Made by a program: the position numbers and the translations under genes
The notes under the pieces: model-generated
What the model was told of the DNA's origin: nothing
The model's input: only the letters and a program-made list of their open reading frames with translations
Database searches by the model: none
Part shown: piece by piece, positions 36,528 to 44,912 of the stretch
Layout: the number at the start of each line of letters is the position of its first letter
How positions within the stretch are numbered: the stretch's first letter is position 1
From: Streptomyces sp. NBC_01260
Lineage (GTDB): Bacteria > Actinomycetota > Actinomycetes > Streptomycetales > Streptomycetaceae
Direction: 5' to 3'
Length of the DNA stretch: 64,000 bases
Assembly (NCBI RefSeq): GCF_036226405.1
Contig: NZ_CP108464.1
Span: 6,944,001-7,008,000, forward strand

Positions 36528-37691
36528 TCAGTCCTCCGACGAATTGTCCGGCGAGTCCTCCGGCGGATCCTGTGGGGCGTCTCCCGGGGCACTTCCCGAG
36601 GAGGCGTCCTTCGGCCGTTCGCCCGGCGGCTGCTGCGGGCCGCCGGCGTCGCTGCGGTCCTCCCCGCCGTCGGCCGGCGCCGGGCCCGTCGCGGGACCGG
36701 TCGGGGACCCGCTTCCGGACCCGCTCACCGGCCCTGGTCCGGTCTCCGGCCGGGCCGGCTTCGGCGGCCTGGTCCGGCCGTTCGACGTGTCCCGCAGATA
36801 CGAGCCGTCGCCGCTCTCCGTCGCATGTCCGCCCGGCCCGGAACCCGGACCGGGGTCCCGGCGCCGCAGATAGCGCTCGAACTCCCGGGCGATGGCCTCG
36901 CCGCTCGCCTCGGGAAGCTCCGCGGTGTCCCGGGCCTCCTCCAGCGTCTGAACGTACTCCGCCACCTCGCTGTCCTCGGCGGCCAGTTGGTCGACCCCGA
37001 GCTGCCAGGCGCGCGCGTCCTCGGCCAGTTCACCCAGCGGGATGCGCAGCCCGATGAGATCCTCCAGGCGGTTCAGCAGCGCCAGGGTGGCCTTCGGGTT
37101 GGGCGGCTGCGACACGTAGTGCGGCACCGCCGCCCACAGGCTCACGGCGGGCACACCCGCGTGGGTGCACGCCTCCTGGAGGATGCCGACGATGCCGGTC
37201 GGCCCCTCGTACCTGGTCTCCTCCAGGTCCATGGTGCGCGCCAGGTCCGGATCGGACGTGACGCCGCTGACCGGTACCGGACGGGTGTGCGGGGTGTCGC
37301 CGAGCAGCGCACCGAGCACCACCACCATCTCGACGCCCAGCTCATGGGCGAAGCCCAGGATCTCGTTGCAGAACGAGCGCCAGCGCATCGACGGCTCGAT
37401 GCCCCGGACCAGGACGAGATCACGGGGCTTGTCCCCGCCGATGCGGACCACGGAGAGCCGGGTCGTCGGCCAGGTGATCTTGCGCACCCCGCCGTCCAGC
37501 CACACCGTCGGGCGGTTGACCTGGAAGTCGTAGTAGTCCTCGGCGTCCAGCGCCGCGAACACCTCGCCCTTCCACTCCCGGTCCAGGTGCGCGACCGCTG
37601 TGGAAGCGGCGTCACCTGCGTCGTTCCACCCCTCGAACGCGGCCACCATGACCGGGTCGATCAGCTCGGGAACCCCCTCGAGCTCGATCAC
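36528..37691 (-). CDS. parJ: PAC2-family protein, ParJ
   Basis: A 387-residue protein. Residues 1-270 are a PAC2 (proteasome-assembly-chaperone-like) domain: VIELEGVPELIDPVMVAAFEGWNDAGDAAS, VVVLGALLGDTPHTRP and GLRIPLGELAEDA. The last 110 residues are a disordered Gly/Pro/Ser/Asp tail. The S. coelicolor orthologue SCO1662 (ParJ) is reported to interact with ParA and affect chromosome segregation during sporulation. The start chosen is GTG at 37691 because AAGGAGG lies 6 nt upstream; in-frame ATG farther upstream has no such site and poor conservation. It shares a divergent region with the fuconate dehydratase gene. Confidence 0.88.
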   Translation of the reverse strand: MIELEGVPELIDPVMVAAFEGWNDAGDAASTAVAHLDREWKGEVFAALDAEDYYDFQVNRPTVWLDGGVRKITWPTTRLSVVRIGGDKPRDLVLVRGIEPSMRWRSFCNEILGFAHELGVEMVVVLGALLGDTPHTRPVPVSGVTSDPDLARTMDLEETRYEGPTGIVGILQEACTHAGVPAVSLWAAVPHYVSQPPNPKATLALLNRLEDLIGLRIPLGELAEDARAWQLGVDQLAAEDSEVAEYVQTLEEARDTAELPEASGEAIAREFERYLRRRDPGPGSGPGGHATESGDGSYLRDTSNGRTRPPKPARPETGPGPVSGSGSGSPTGPATGPAPADGGEDRSDAGGPQQPPGERPKDASSGSAPGDAPQDPPEDSPDNSSED

Positions 37692-37833
37692 CCAGGCCTC
37701 CTTCCGAAGTTCCCTTGCGTACGGAACAACCTTACGGCTTCCGGCCACCCGCGCCGCAGCCCCTGCGCGCGGCCGGGTGAACCCGGGCCACTGGGGTGCA
37801 TCACCGGCCGAATCAGGGCATCAAGCCCGCCAT

Positions 37834-37928
37834 ACATCCGAGCTGTGTGGGGGCAATTTCGCCTCAACCCTGGACGTTGGAGCCTTGGGGGCGCTATACA
37901 TCGGATGACCAGAGCAGAGGTCCGATGT
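37834..37928. promoter_or_regulatory. Three GntR-type half/full operator sites before the fuconate operon
   Basis: Copies of ACATC-N-GATGT: 37834-37844 (ACATCCGAGCT, left half), 37898-37908 (ACATCGGATGA, one mismatch) and 37918-37928 (AGGTCCGATGT, right half). The middle copy overlaps TATACA (37895-37900), a candidate -10. The perfect form of the motif lies in the leader of the cluster's own GntR gene at 44718-44728, so this regulator probably binds here. Confidence 0.7.
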
Positions 37929-37948
37929 TATTTCCCCTGGGGGCGCAC

Positions 37949-39286
37949 ATGAGTCAGACCGTCACGGATTTCGAGGTTCACGACATCCGTTTTCCGACCT
38001 CGGAACAACTGGACGGCTCGGACGCCATGAACCCCGATCCCGACTACTCGGCTGCCTATGTCGTACTGCGTACCGACGCCGCGGACAGTGCTGGTGACGG
38101 TGTCGAGGGACATGGCTTCTGTTTCACCATCGGGCGCGGCAACGAGGTGATGGCAGCCGCCATCCAGGCGTTGGCCCCCTATGTGGTCGGGCGTCCCGTG
38201 CCCCGCACCGCGGCCGACCTCGGCGCGCTGTACCGGGACCTCACCCACGACTCCCAACTGCGCTGGCTGGGGCCCGAGAAGGGCGTGATGCACATGGCGG
38301 CCGGCGCGGTCGTCAACGCCGCCTGGGACCTGGCGGCGAAACGGGCCGGCAGACCCGTCTGGCAGTTCCTGGCCGAGATGACGCCCGAGGAGCTCGTCTC
38401 CCTCGTCGATTTCCGCTACCTCAGCGACGCCCTCACCCCCGAGGAGGCGCTCGCGATCCTGCGCGCCGCCGAACCGGGCCGGGCCGAGCGGGCCGAGCGG
38501 CTGCGTGCCGAGGGATACCCCGCCTACACCACCTCGCCCGGCTGGCTCGGCTACTCCGACGACAAGCTGGTCAGGCTGGCGAAGGAGGCCGTCGCCGACG
38601 GCTTCACCCAGATCAAGCTGAAGGTCGGCGGCGACCTCGACGACGACGTCCGCAGGCTCGGGCTCGCCCGTGAGGCCGTCGGCGCCGACGTACGGATCGC
38701 GGTCGACGCCAACCAGCGCTGGGACGTCGCCGACGCGGTGGAGTGGATGACCGCGCTCGCGCCGTACGACCCGCACTGGATCGAGGAGCCGACCAGCCCC
38801 GACGACATCCTCGGCCACGCCGCCGTGCGCGCCGGACAGCCGGTCAAGGTCGCCACCGGCGAACACGTCGCCAACCGGGTCGTGTTCAAGCAGCTGCTCC
38901 AGGCCGGCGCGGTCGACTTCGTCCAGATCGACGCCGCGCGGGTCGCGGGCGTCAACGAGAACCTGGCGATCCTGCTGCTCGCCGCCAAGTACGGCGTTCC
39001 GGTCTGCCCGCACGCGGGCGGCGTCGGCCTGTGCGAGCTGGTGCAGCACCTCTCGATGTTCGACTATGTGGCGGTCTCCGGCACCTGGGAGGACCGAGTG
39101 ATCGAATACGTCGATCATCTGCACGAGCACTTCGCCGACCCCACCGTGATCGACTCGGGCCGCTACCGGGCGCCCGCGTCCCCGGGCTTCTCCGCCCGGA
39201 TGCTCCCCGGATCGATCGCCGCACACCGCTATCCGGAGGGCCCCGTATGGCAGGCCCGCCGCACCACTGAGGAGGACAGCCGATGA
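37949..39286 (+). CDS. L-fuconate dehydratase (enolase superfamily)
   Basis: A 445-residue enzyme (EC 4.2.1.68 type). It has the fuconate dehydratase blocks [50 protein letters not shown] and [22 protein letters not shown]. Enolase-superfamily catalytic groups: Lys-x-Lys in QIKLKVGG, metal ligands Asp in VDANQRW, Glu in WIEEPTS and Glu in ATGEHVAN, and His in CPHAGG. It dehydrates L-fuconate to 2-keto-3-deoxy-L-fuconate. First gene of the operon; its stop overlaps the SDR start (ATGA). Confidence 0.93.
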   Translation: MSQTVTDFEVHDIRFPTSEQLDGSDAMNPDPDYSAAYVVLRTDAADSAGDGVEGHGFCFTIGRGNEVMAAAIQALAPYVVGRPVPRTAADLGALYRDLTHDSQLRWLGPEKGVMHMAAGAVVNAAWDLAAKRAGRPVWQFLAEMTPEELVSLVDFRYLSDALTPEEALAILRAAEPGRAERAERLRAEGYPAYTTSPGWLGYSDDKLVRLAKEAVADGFTQIKLKVGGDLDDDVRRLGLAREAVGADVRIAVDANQRWDVADAVEWMTALAPYDPHWIEEPTSPDDILGHAAVRAGQPVKVATGEHVANRVVFKQLLQAGAVDFVQIDAARVAGVNENLAILLLAAKYGVPVCPHAGGVGLCELVQHLSMFDYVAVSGTWEDRVIEYVDHLHEHFADPTVIDSGRYRAPASPGFSARMLPGSIAAHRYPEGPVWQARRTTEEDSR

Positions 39287-40062
39287 CCGGCACACGCGAC
39301 TTCGAGGGGATGAACGCTCTGGTGACGGGCGGTGCCTCCGGTATCGGGGCCGCCGTCGCGACCATGCTCCTGGAGCGCGGGGCCCGCGTAGCGGTCCTGG
39401 ACCGGGAGACCGCGGGCGCCCCCGAGGGCACCCTCGCCGTCAAGGCGGACGTCACCGACGACGCGGCCGTGCGCGAGGCGGTCGACCGGGCGGCGGCCGA
39501 ACTGGGCTCCCTGCACACGCTCGTGTCGAACGCGGGCATCGGATCCATCGGCTCCGTCGAGGACAACGACGACGACGAGTGGACCCGGGTCCTGGACATC
39601 AACGTCCTCGGCATGGTCCGCACCGCCCGGCACGCCCTGCCGCATCTACGGCGCGCGGCCGCCGAGCGCCCCGGCGCCGTCTCGATCACCCAGACCTGTT
39701 CGATCGCCGCGACCGCCGGGCTGCCGCAGCGCGCCCTGTACAGCGCGAGCAAGGGCGCGGTCCTCTCGCTGACCCTCGCGATGGCCGCCGACCACGTCCG
39801 CGAGGGCGTCCGGGTCAACTGCGTCAACCCCGGCACCGCGGACACCCCGTGGATCGGCCGGCTGCTCGGCCAGGCCGGCGACCCGGCCGCCGAACGCGCG
39901 GCGCTCAACGCCCGGCAGCCGCTGGGCCGGCTGGTCTCCGCCGACGAGGTCGCCGCCGCGATCCTCTACCTCGCCAGCCCCGCCGCGGCCTCCGTGACGG
40001 GTACCGCACTGGCCGTCGACGGTGGAATGCAGGGCCTGCGCCTGCGCCCCGCCGACAGCTGA
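39283..40062 (+). CDS. SDR dehydrogenase of deoxysugar-acid catabolism
   Basis: A 259-residue classical short-chain dehydrogenase. NAD-binding [15 protein letters not shown] in SNAGIGSIG, catalytic Ser in TCSIAATAG and Tyr-x-x-x-Lys in [10 protein letters not shown]. It is translationally coupled to the fuconate dehydratase (ATGA overlap), so oxidation of 2-keto-3-deoxy-L-fuconate to the 2,4-diketo acid is the most likely step; L-fucose dehydrogenase is the alternative. Start ATG at 39283 has GGAGGA upstream. Confidence 0.88.
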   Translation: MTGTRDFEGMNALVTGGASGIGAAVATMLLERGARVAVLDRETAGAPEGTLAVKADVTDDAAVREAVDRAAAELGSLHTLVSNAGIGSIGSVEDNDDDEWTRVLDINVLGMVRTARHALPHLRRAAAERPGAVSITQTCSIAATAGLPQRALYSASKGAVLSLTLAMAADHVREGVRVNCVNPGTADTPWIGRLLGQAGDPAAERAALNARQPLGRLVSADEVAAAILYLASPAAASVTGTALAVDGGMQGLRLRPADS

Positions 40063-40182
40063 CCGGAGGGTGGGCGGCCCGAGCCGGATCACGGGGCCGT
40101 ACACCTCGCGCCACCTGCACCACGCACCCCAGCAATGCCATCAGATCTCCGAGCCGGTACTCCACAAAGGAACGGGACACCA

Positions 40183-41223
40183 ATGAGAGTGCGTACGACG
40201 AGTGCGGCGGCCTGCGCCGTACTGCTGGCCGTCACTGCCCTCGCGGGCTGCAACCGCGAATCATCGGACGACGGTGCGGGTGGCGGGAAGGTCGGTATCG
40301 ACCTGCCGCGCAGCGACAGCGACTTCTGGAACTCGTACCAGAACTACATCCAGAAGGGGGTCAAGGGCGGCGAGGTCAAGGCGCTGCCGCTGACCAACTC
40401 GCAGAACGACATCGGCAAGCTGGTCGCAAACGTCCAGACCTTCACCGACCAGGGCGCGAAGGCCGTGGTGATGGCTCCGCAGGACACCGGCGCCATCGCC
40501 GAGTCGCTCAGCACCCTGAACGAGAAGAAGATCCCGGTCATCAGCGTCGACACCCGCCCCGACAAGGGCGACATCTACATGGTGGTGCGGGCTGACAACA
40601 AGGCGTACGGGACCAACGCCTGCAAGTACCTCGGCCAGCAGCTGAAGGGCAAGGGCAAGGTCGTCGAGTTCCAGGGCGACCTGTCCTCGATCAACGGCCG
40701 CGACCGCTCCGAGGCCTTCAAGACCTGCATGGACAAGGACTTCCCGGACATCAAGGTGTTCGAGCTCGCCACCGACTGGAAGGGCGACGTCGCCTCCGCG
40801 AAGCTCCAGTCGACGCTGGCCGCCCACCCCGACATCAACGGCATCTACATGCAGGCCGGCGGTGTCTTCCTGCAGCCGACCCTCGCGCTCCTGGAGCAGA
40901 AGAAGCTGCTGAAGCCGGCCGGTTCGCCGGGCCACATCACCATCATCTCCAACGACGGCATCCCGGAGGAGTTCGACGCCATCAAGGCCGGGAAGATCGA
41001 CGCGACGATCTCCCAGCCGGCCGACCTGTACGCGAAGTACGCGCTGTACTACGCGAAGGCGGCCTTGGACGGTAAGACCTTCAAGGAAGGCCCCACCGAC
41101 CATGACTCGAACATCATCAAGATCCCGAACGGGTTCGAGGATCAACTCCCCGCACCCCTTGTGACCAAGGACAACGTGGATGACCCGAAACTGTGGGCCA
41201 ATCAGCTAGAGAAGAAGAGCTAG
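40183..41223 (+). CDS. Sugar ABC transporter substrate-binding lipoprotein
   Basis: A 346-residue lipoprotein of the ribose/rhamnose-binding (periplasmic-binding protein type 1) class. The lipobox is LAGC at residues 20-23 and the mature domain starts KVGIDLPRSDSDFWNSYQ. Typical folds are seen through IMAPQDTGAI-like (VVMAPQDTGA) and ISNDGIPEEFDAI segments. AAAGGAACGGG precedes the ATG. It is followed after a 133-bp hairpin region by ATPase and permease genes and presumably delivers L-fucose, L-rhamnose or a related sugar. Confidence 0.9.
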   Translation: MRVRTTSAAACAVLLAVTALAGCNRESSDDGAGGGKVGIDLPRSDSDFWNSYQNYIQKGVKGGEVKALPLTNSQNDIGKLVANVQTFTDQGAKAVVMAPQDTGAIAESLSTLNEKKIPVISVDTRPDKGDIYMVVRADNKAYGTNACKYLGQQLKGKGKVVEFQGDLSSINGRDRSEAFKTCMDKDFPDIKVFELATDWKGDVASAKLQSTLAAHPDINGIYMQAGGVFLQPTLALLEQKKLLKPAGSPGHITIISNDGIPEEFDAIKAGKIDATISQPADLYAKYALYYAKAALDGKTFKEGPTDHDSNIIKIPNGFEDQLPAPLVTKDNVDDPKLWANQLEKKS

Positions 41224-41234
41224 CCGTGACTCCT

Positions 41235-41266
41235 CCCTCTCGTTGCCGAGAGGGCTTCCCTCTCGG
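41235..41266 (+). promoter_or_regulatory. Two mutually exclusive RNA hairpins in the transport operon
   Basis: CCCTCTCG (41235-41242) can pair with CGAGAGGG (41247-41254); the same middle strand, as CCGAGAGGG (41246-41254), can instead pair with CCCTCTCGG (41258-41266). Only one can form. They sit between the binding-protein and ATPase genes, where a stabilising or attenuating element usually gives excess binding protein. Confidence 0.7.
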
Positions 41267-41356
41267 GTCCGAGGAACCGAGCAGCGGCCAAGCCCTGACC
41301 GCTGCCCGAGGACAGATCACCGACACTACGACAGCGCTTCGCTGAGAAGGGGTCTT

Positions 41357-42877
41357 ATGGACCAGGCACTCCCCCCTGCCGTACAGGCGGAAGGCGTTGT
41401 CAAACGCTTCGGACCGACCGTCGCGCTCGACGGGGTGAAGCTCACCGTGCAGCCCGGTGAGTCGCACGCCCTCGTCGGCCGCAACGGCGCGGGCAAGTCG
41501 ACCCTGGTCAGCGTGTTGACCGGACTCCACAAGGCGGACGCGGGCACGGTCACCTTCGGCGGGGAGCCCGCGCCCGCCTTCGGGGACACCGCGGCCTGGC
41601 AGTCGAAGGTCGCCTGCGTCTACCAGAAGTCCATGGTCGTCCCCGACCTGACCGTCGCGGAGAACCTCTTCCTCAACCGGTTCGACGACAACGCCCGCTG
41701 GATCAGCTGGGGGCGGCTGCGCAAGCGCGCGGAGCAGCTCCTCGCCGACTACGGAGTCCAGGTCGACCCGAACACCCGGGCGCGCGATCTCGCCGTCGAG
41801 CAGCGGCAGTTCGTCGAGATCGCCCGCGCGCTGTCCTTCGGCGCGCGGCTGATCATCCTCGACGAGCCGACCGCCCAGCTCGACGCCCGGGGCATCGGGA
41901 GGCTCTTCGACAAGCTCCGGGAACTGCAGAGCCAGGGAGTGGCGTTCCTCTTCATCTCCCACCATCTGCAGGAGGTGTACGAGCTCTGCACGGCGGTCAC
42001 CGTCTACCGCGACGCCCGCCACGTCCTGACCGCCCCCGTGGCGGACGTGGCGAAGACGGATCTGGTGGCGGCGATGACGGGCGAGAAGTCCGGCGGCGCC
42101 GTCGCCTGGCACGCGGCCGGCACCACCACACCGCCCGATGCGTCGGCGGAGCCCGTCCTGCGCACCGAGGGGCTCGCCGTGGAGGGTCGGTTCGAACCGC
42201 TGGACCTCCAGGTGCGCCCCGGCGAGGTGCTCGGCCTGGCCGGCTCGGCGGCCAGCGGCAATACCGCGCTGGGCGAGGTCCTGGCGGGTATGCGCAAGGC
42301 GGGCGGCGGCACGGTCCGGGTGCACGGCGAGGCCGTGCGCTCGGGCAGCGTGCCGCACGCGCTGGCCGCCGGGATCGGCTACATCCCCGAGGACCGGCAC
42401 GACCAGGGCCTCGTCCTGCAGCGCAGCGTCGCGGAGAACGCCACCCTCACGGTCACCGACCAGCTCGGTCCGTGGGGGACCGTACTGCCCTCCCGTACGC
42501 GGGAGTTCGCCCGGGGCATGATCGACTCGCTGGACATCAAGACCCAGGGCCCCGAGCAGCCCGTCTCCGGGCTCTCCGGCGGCAACCAGCAGAAGGTGGT
42601 GGTCGCCCGCGCGCTGGCCCGCAAGCCCAGTGTTCTGGTGGCGGTCCGGCCCACCGCGGGTGTGGACGTCAAGTCCAAGGACTCGCTCCTCGGAGTCGTC
42701 CGGCGGGTCGCCGACGAGGGCAATGCCGCGGTCGTCGTCTCGGACGAGCTGGACGATCTGCGGGTCTGCGACCGGGTGCTCGCCCTGTTCCACGGGCGAG
42801 TGGTCGCCACGTTCGCAAGCGGGTGGACCGACGGGGAACTCGTCGCCGCCATGGAAGGTGTGGGGGAAAGGGAATGA
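41357..42877 (+). CDS. Sugar ABC transporter ATPase, two-domain (RbsA/RhaT type)
   Basis: A 506-residue tandem ATPase. NBD1 is intact: Walker A GRNGAGKST, signature-like AVEQRQFVEIARAL and Walker B IILDEPTA. NBD2 is degenerate: the P-loop reads GLAGSAASGNTAL without Lys, signature SGLSGGNQQKVVVARAL is kept, and Walker B reads VLVAVRPTAGVD (Val430-Arg431 instead of Asp-Glu). Loss in NBD2 is usual in this class, but replacement of both acidic residues is strong. Start ATG 41357 has AGAAGGGG upstream; stop overlaps the permease start (ATGA). Confidence 0.92.
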   Translation: MDQALPPAVQAEGVVKRFGPTVALDGVKLTVQPGESHALVGRNGAGKSTLVSVLTGLHKADAGTVTFGGEPAPAFGDTAAWQSKVACVYQKSMVVPDLTVAENLFLNRFDDNARWISWGRLRKRAEQLLADYGVQVDPNTRARDLAVEQRQFVEIARALSFGARLIILDEPTAQLDARGIGRLFDKLRELQSQGVAFLFISHHLQEVYELCTAVTVYRDARHVLTAPVADVAKTDLVAAMTGEKSGGAVAWHAAGTTTPPDASAEPVLRTEGLAVEGRFEPLDLQVRPGEVLGLAGSAASGNTALGEVLAGMRKAGGGTVRVHGEAVRSGSVPHALAAGIGYIPEDRHDQGLVLQRSVAENATLTVTDQLGPWGTVLPSRTREFARGMIDSLDIKTQGPEQPVSGLSGGNQQKVVVARALARKPSVLVAVRPTAGVDVKSKDSLLGVVRRVADEGNAAVVVSDELDDLRVCDRVLALFHGRVVATFASGWTDGELVAAMEGVGERE

Positions 42878-43923
42878 CCGGCACGATACGGCCGTCCACG
42901 GCCGACGACGTCAACGGGGGACCGAAGGGCGGTCTCGGCGACAGCCCGCTGAGCCGGCTCAAGCTGATCCGGTGGAGCGACTTCTCGCTGGTGCCGGTGA
43001 TCCTGGTGCTGATGGTGATCGGCTTCATCGTCTCGCCGGTCTTCCTCACCTCGGACAACCTGATCAGCGTCGTCCAGCAGTCCTCCGAGCTCAGCCTGCT
43101 GGTCCTGGGCCAGGCGCTGATCCTGATCTGCGGGCGGATGGACCTGTCGCTGGAGTCGACGATCGGCATCGCGCCCGTCGTCGCCATGTGGCTGGTGCTG
43201 CCCGGCGACGACGGCCGCTTCGCCGGCCTGGGCGTGCTCCCCACCTGGATGGCGATTCCGCTCTGCCTGCTGGTCGGCCTCGTCATCGGCGCGATCAACG
43301 GCTTCCTGATGCTGAAGCTGCGGGTCAACGGCTTCATCGCCACGCTCGGCATGCTGACCATGCTGCGCGGACTCCACATCGGCATCACCGAGGGCAAGTC
43401 CATCACCGACGTCCCGGAGTCCTTCCGCTACCTGGGCAAGAGCCAGTGGTTCGGTGTTCCGGCCGCGGTCTGGATCTGCCTGGTGCTCTTCGCGGTCGGC
43501 GGCGCGGCGCTGGCCTGGCTGCGGCACGGGCGCTCGCTGTACGCGATCGGCGGCAACCCGGAAGCGGCGCGCGCCGCGGGTATCCGGGTCGACCGGGTCA
43601 CCTGGATCGTGCTCGCCATCGGCGGTCTGCTGGCTGCCTTCGCGGGCATCCTCTACACCGGCCACTACGGCGCGGTCGCCGCGACGCAGGGCAACGGCTG
43701 GATCTTCCAGGTGTTCGCCGCGGCGGTGATCGGCGGTATCAGCCTCAAGGGCGGGCGCGGCACCCTGTTCGGTGCGCTGACCGGCGTCCTGACGCTTCAG
43801 CTGGTGGTCAACGTGATGACCCTCGGCGGCGTCCCGGCCCTCTGGAACCAGTTCCTCAACGGCGCGATCATCATCGTCGCGCTGGTCATCTCGCGCTTCG
43901 CGAGCGGCGAGAAGCAGGACTGA
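42874..43923 (+). CDS. Sugar ABC transporter permease (RbsC type)
   Basis: A 349-residue membrane protein with about eight to ten hydrophobic segments, of the ribose-type permease family: ILICGRMDLSLESTIGIAPV, GAINGFLMLKLRVNGFIATLGM, YAIGGNPEAARAAGIRV and IGGISLKGGRGTLFGALTGV. It forms the channel with the two-domain ATPase, most likely as a homodimer. ATG overlaps the ATPase stop. A strong hairpin terminator follows. Confidence 0.92.
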   Translation: MTGTIRPSTADDVNGGPKGGLGDSPLSRLKLIRWSDFSLVPVILVLMVIGFIVSPVFLTSDNLISVVQQSSELSLLVLGQALILICGRMDLSLESTIGIAPVVAMWLVLPGDDGRFAGLGVLPTWMAIPLCLLVGLVIGAINGFLMLKLRVNGFIATLGMLTMLRGLHIGITEGKSITDVPESFRYLGKSQWFGVPAAVWICLVLFAVGGAALAWLRHGRSLYAIGGNPEAARAAGIRVDRVTWIVLAIGGLLAAFAGILYTGHYGAVAATQGNGWIFQVFAAAVIGGISLKGGRGTLFGALTGVLTLQLVVNVMTLGGVPALWNQFLNGAIIIVALVISRFASGEKQD

Positions 43924-43947
43924 GCGGCCGAGCGGTACACCCTCAGG

Positions 43948-43988
43948 AAACGCCGGCGGGGCTGAAAGGATCAGCCCCGCCGGCGTTT
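43948..43988. terminator. Bidirectional terminator of the fuconate operon
   Basis: Perfect 18-bp arms at 43948-43965 and 43971-43988 (AAACGCCGGCGGGGCTGA and inverse) with loop AAGGA; flanking A and T runs let it work in both directions. A second GC hairpin (GCGGGG..CCCCGC) follows at about 43994-44025. Confidence 0.94.
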
Positions 43989-44032
43989 CGGGCGCGGGGC
44001 CCGGGGCGAAGCCCCGAACCCCGCGGCCGGTG

Positions 44033-44704
44033 CTACAGCGTCGAGCGCAGCCACTGCTCCACGCTCGCCACGTGCACCGTCGCCCAGGACCGAGCGGCCT
44101 CCGCGTCCCGGTCCCGCAGCGCCGACACGATCGCCCGGTGCTCGTGCAGTGTGCGGCTCACCGCGTCCTCCTGGGTCAGACCGCGCCAGACCCGGGCCCG
44201 CGTCGTCGGCCCCGAAAGACCGTCGAGCAGCGAGCAGAGCACCGAGTTGCCCGACGACTGCACGATGCCGCGGTGGAACTCCAGATCGCAGGCCACCAGC
44301 TCCTCGACCGAGGGGCGGCTGCCCAGGGCGTCCAGCTGGGAGCTCAGCAGATCCAGCTGCTCCTCGGTGATCCGGCTCGCCGCCATGGCGGTCGCGGCCG
44401 GCTCCAGGATCCGGCGGACCGCCAGGAACTCCAGCACCGTGTCGTCGCGGTGGAAGTCCACCACGAAGCTCAGCGCCTCCAGCAGCAACTGCGGATCCAG
44501 GCTGGTGACATACGTGCCGTCGCCCTGGCGCACGTCGAGAATGCGGATCAGCGACAGGGCGCGCACCGCCTCCCGCAGCGAGTTGCGGGACAGACCCAGC
44601 TCCGCGGCGAGTTCGCTCTCCTTGGGGAGACGATCGCCGGGCCGTAGCGCACCCGAGACGATCATTCCCTTGATCTTCTCGATGGCCTCGTCAGTGACAG
44701 CCAT
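44033..44704 (-). CDS. FadR-subfamily GntR regulator of the fuconate cluster
   Basis: A 223-residue regulator. The winged helix covers residues 1-70 (PGDRLPKESELAAELGLSRNSLREAVRALSLIRILDVRQGDGTYV) and the FCD domain follows with CDLEFHRGIVQSSGNSV and HEHRAIVSALRDRD. GGAGG lies 6 nt before the ATG. A perfect ACATCCGATGT operator is in its leader and related sites precede the operon at 37.8-37.9 kb, so it likely represses itself and the cluster in the absence of the sugar acid. Confidence 0.9.
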   Translation of the reverse strand: MAVTDEAIEKIKGMIVSGALRPGDRLPKESELAAELGLSRNSLREAVRALSLIRILDVRQGDGTYVTSLDPQLLLEALSFVVDFHRDDTVLEFLAVRRILEPAATAMAASRITEEQLDLLSSQLDALGSRPSVEELVACDLEFHRGIVQSSGNSVLCSLLDGLSGPTTRARVWRGLTQEDAVSRTLHEHRAIVSALRDRDAEAARSWATVHVASVEQWLRSTL

Positions 44705-44717
44705 GGGCGACCTCCAG

Positions 44718-44728
44718 ACATCCGATGT
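44718..44728. promoter_or_regulatory. Autoregulatory GntR operator
   Basis: ACATCCGATGT is a perfect 5-1-5 palindrome between a -10-like TAATAG (minus strand, 44735-44740) and the GntR ribosome-binding site. The same motif recurs upstream of the fuconate dehydratase gene. Confidence 0.75.
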
Positions 44729-44912
44729 ATCGCCCTATTATGCGTCCCCGGAGGCGGCCGGTGCGCCCTTCGGGGCAACCTGTGCGACAGCGCTCCCGCG
44801 GTGCGGGGCGTTTCGACCGGTTCCGTACGGCGGAGTCCGAAAGCGTCCGCCGCGGCCGGCACGTACGGGAGGGGGCGGCGTCCGTGGATGGACACCGCCC
44901 CCTCCCGGCGCG

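Noticed and set aside
37796..37948. An upstream ATG (37796) for the fuconate dehydratase.
   Set aside because: It would place the operator sites and -10 box inside the coding region; the family begins at 37949 after a GGGGG-type ribosome-binding site.
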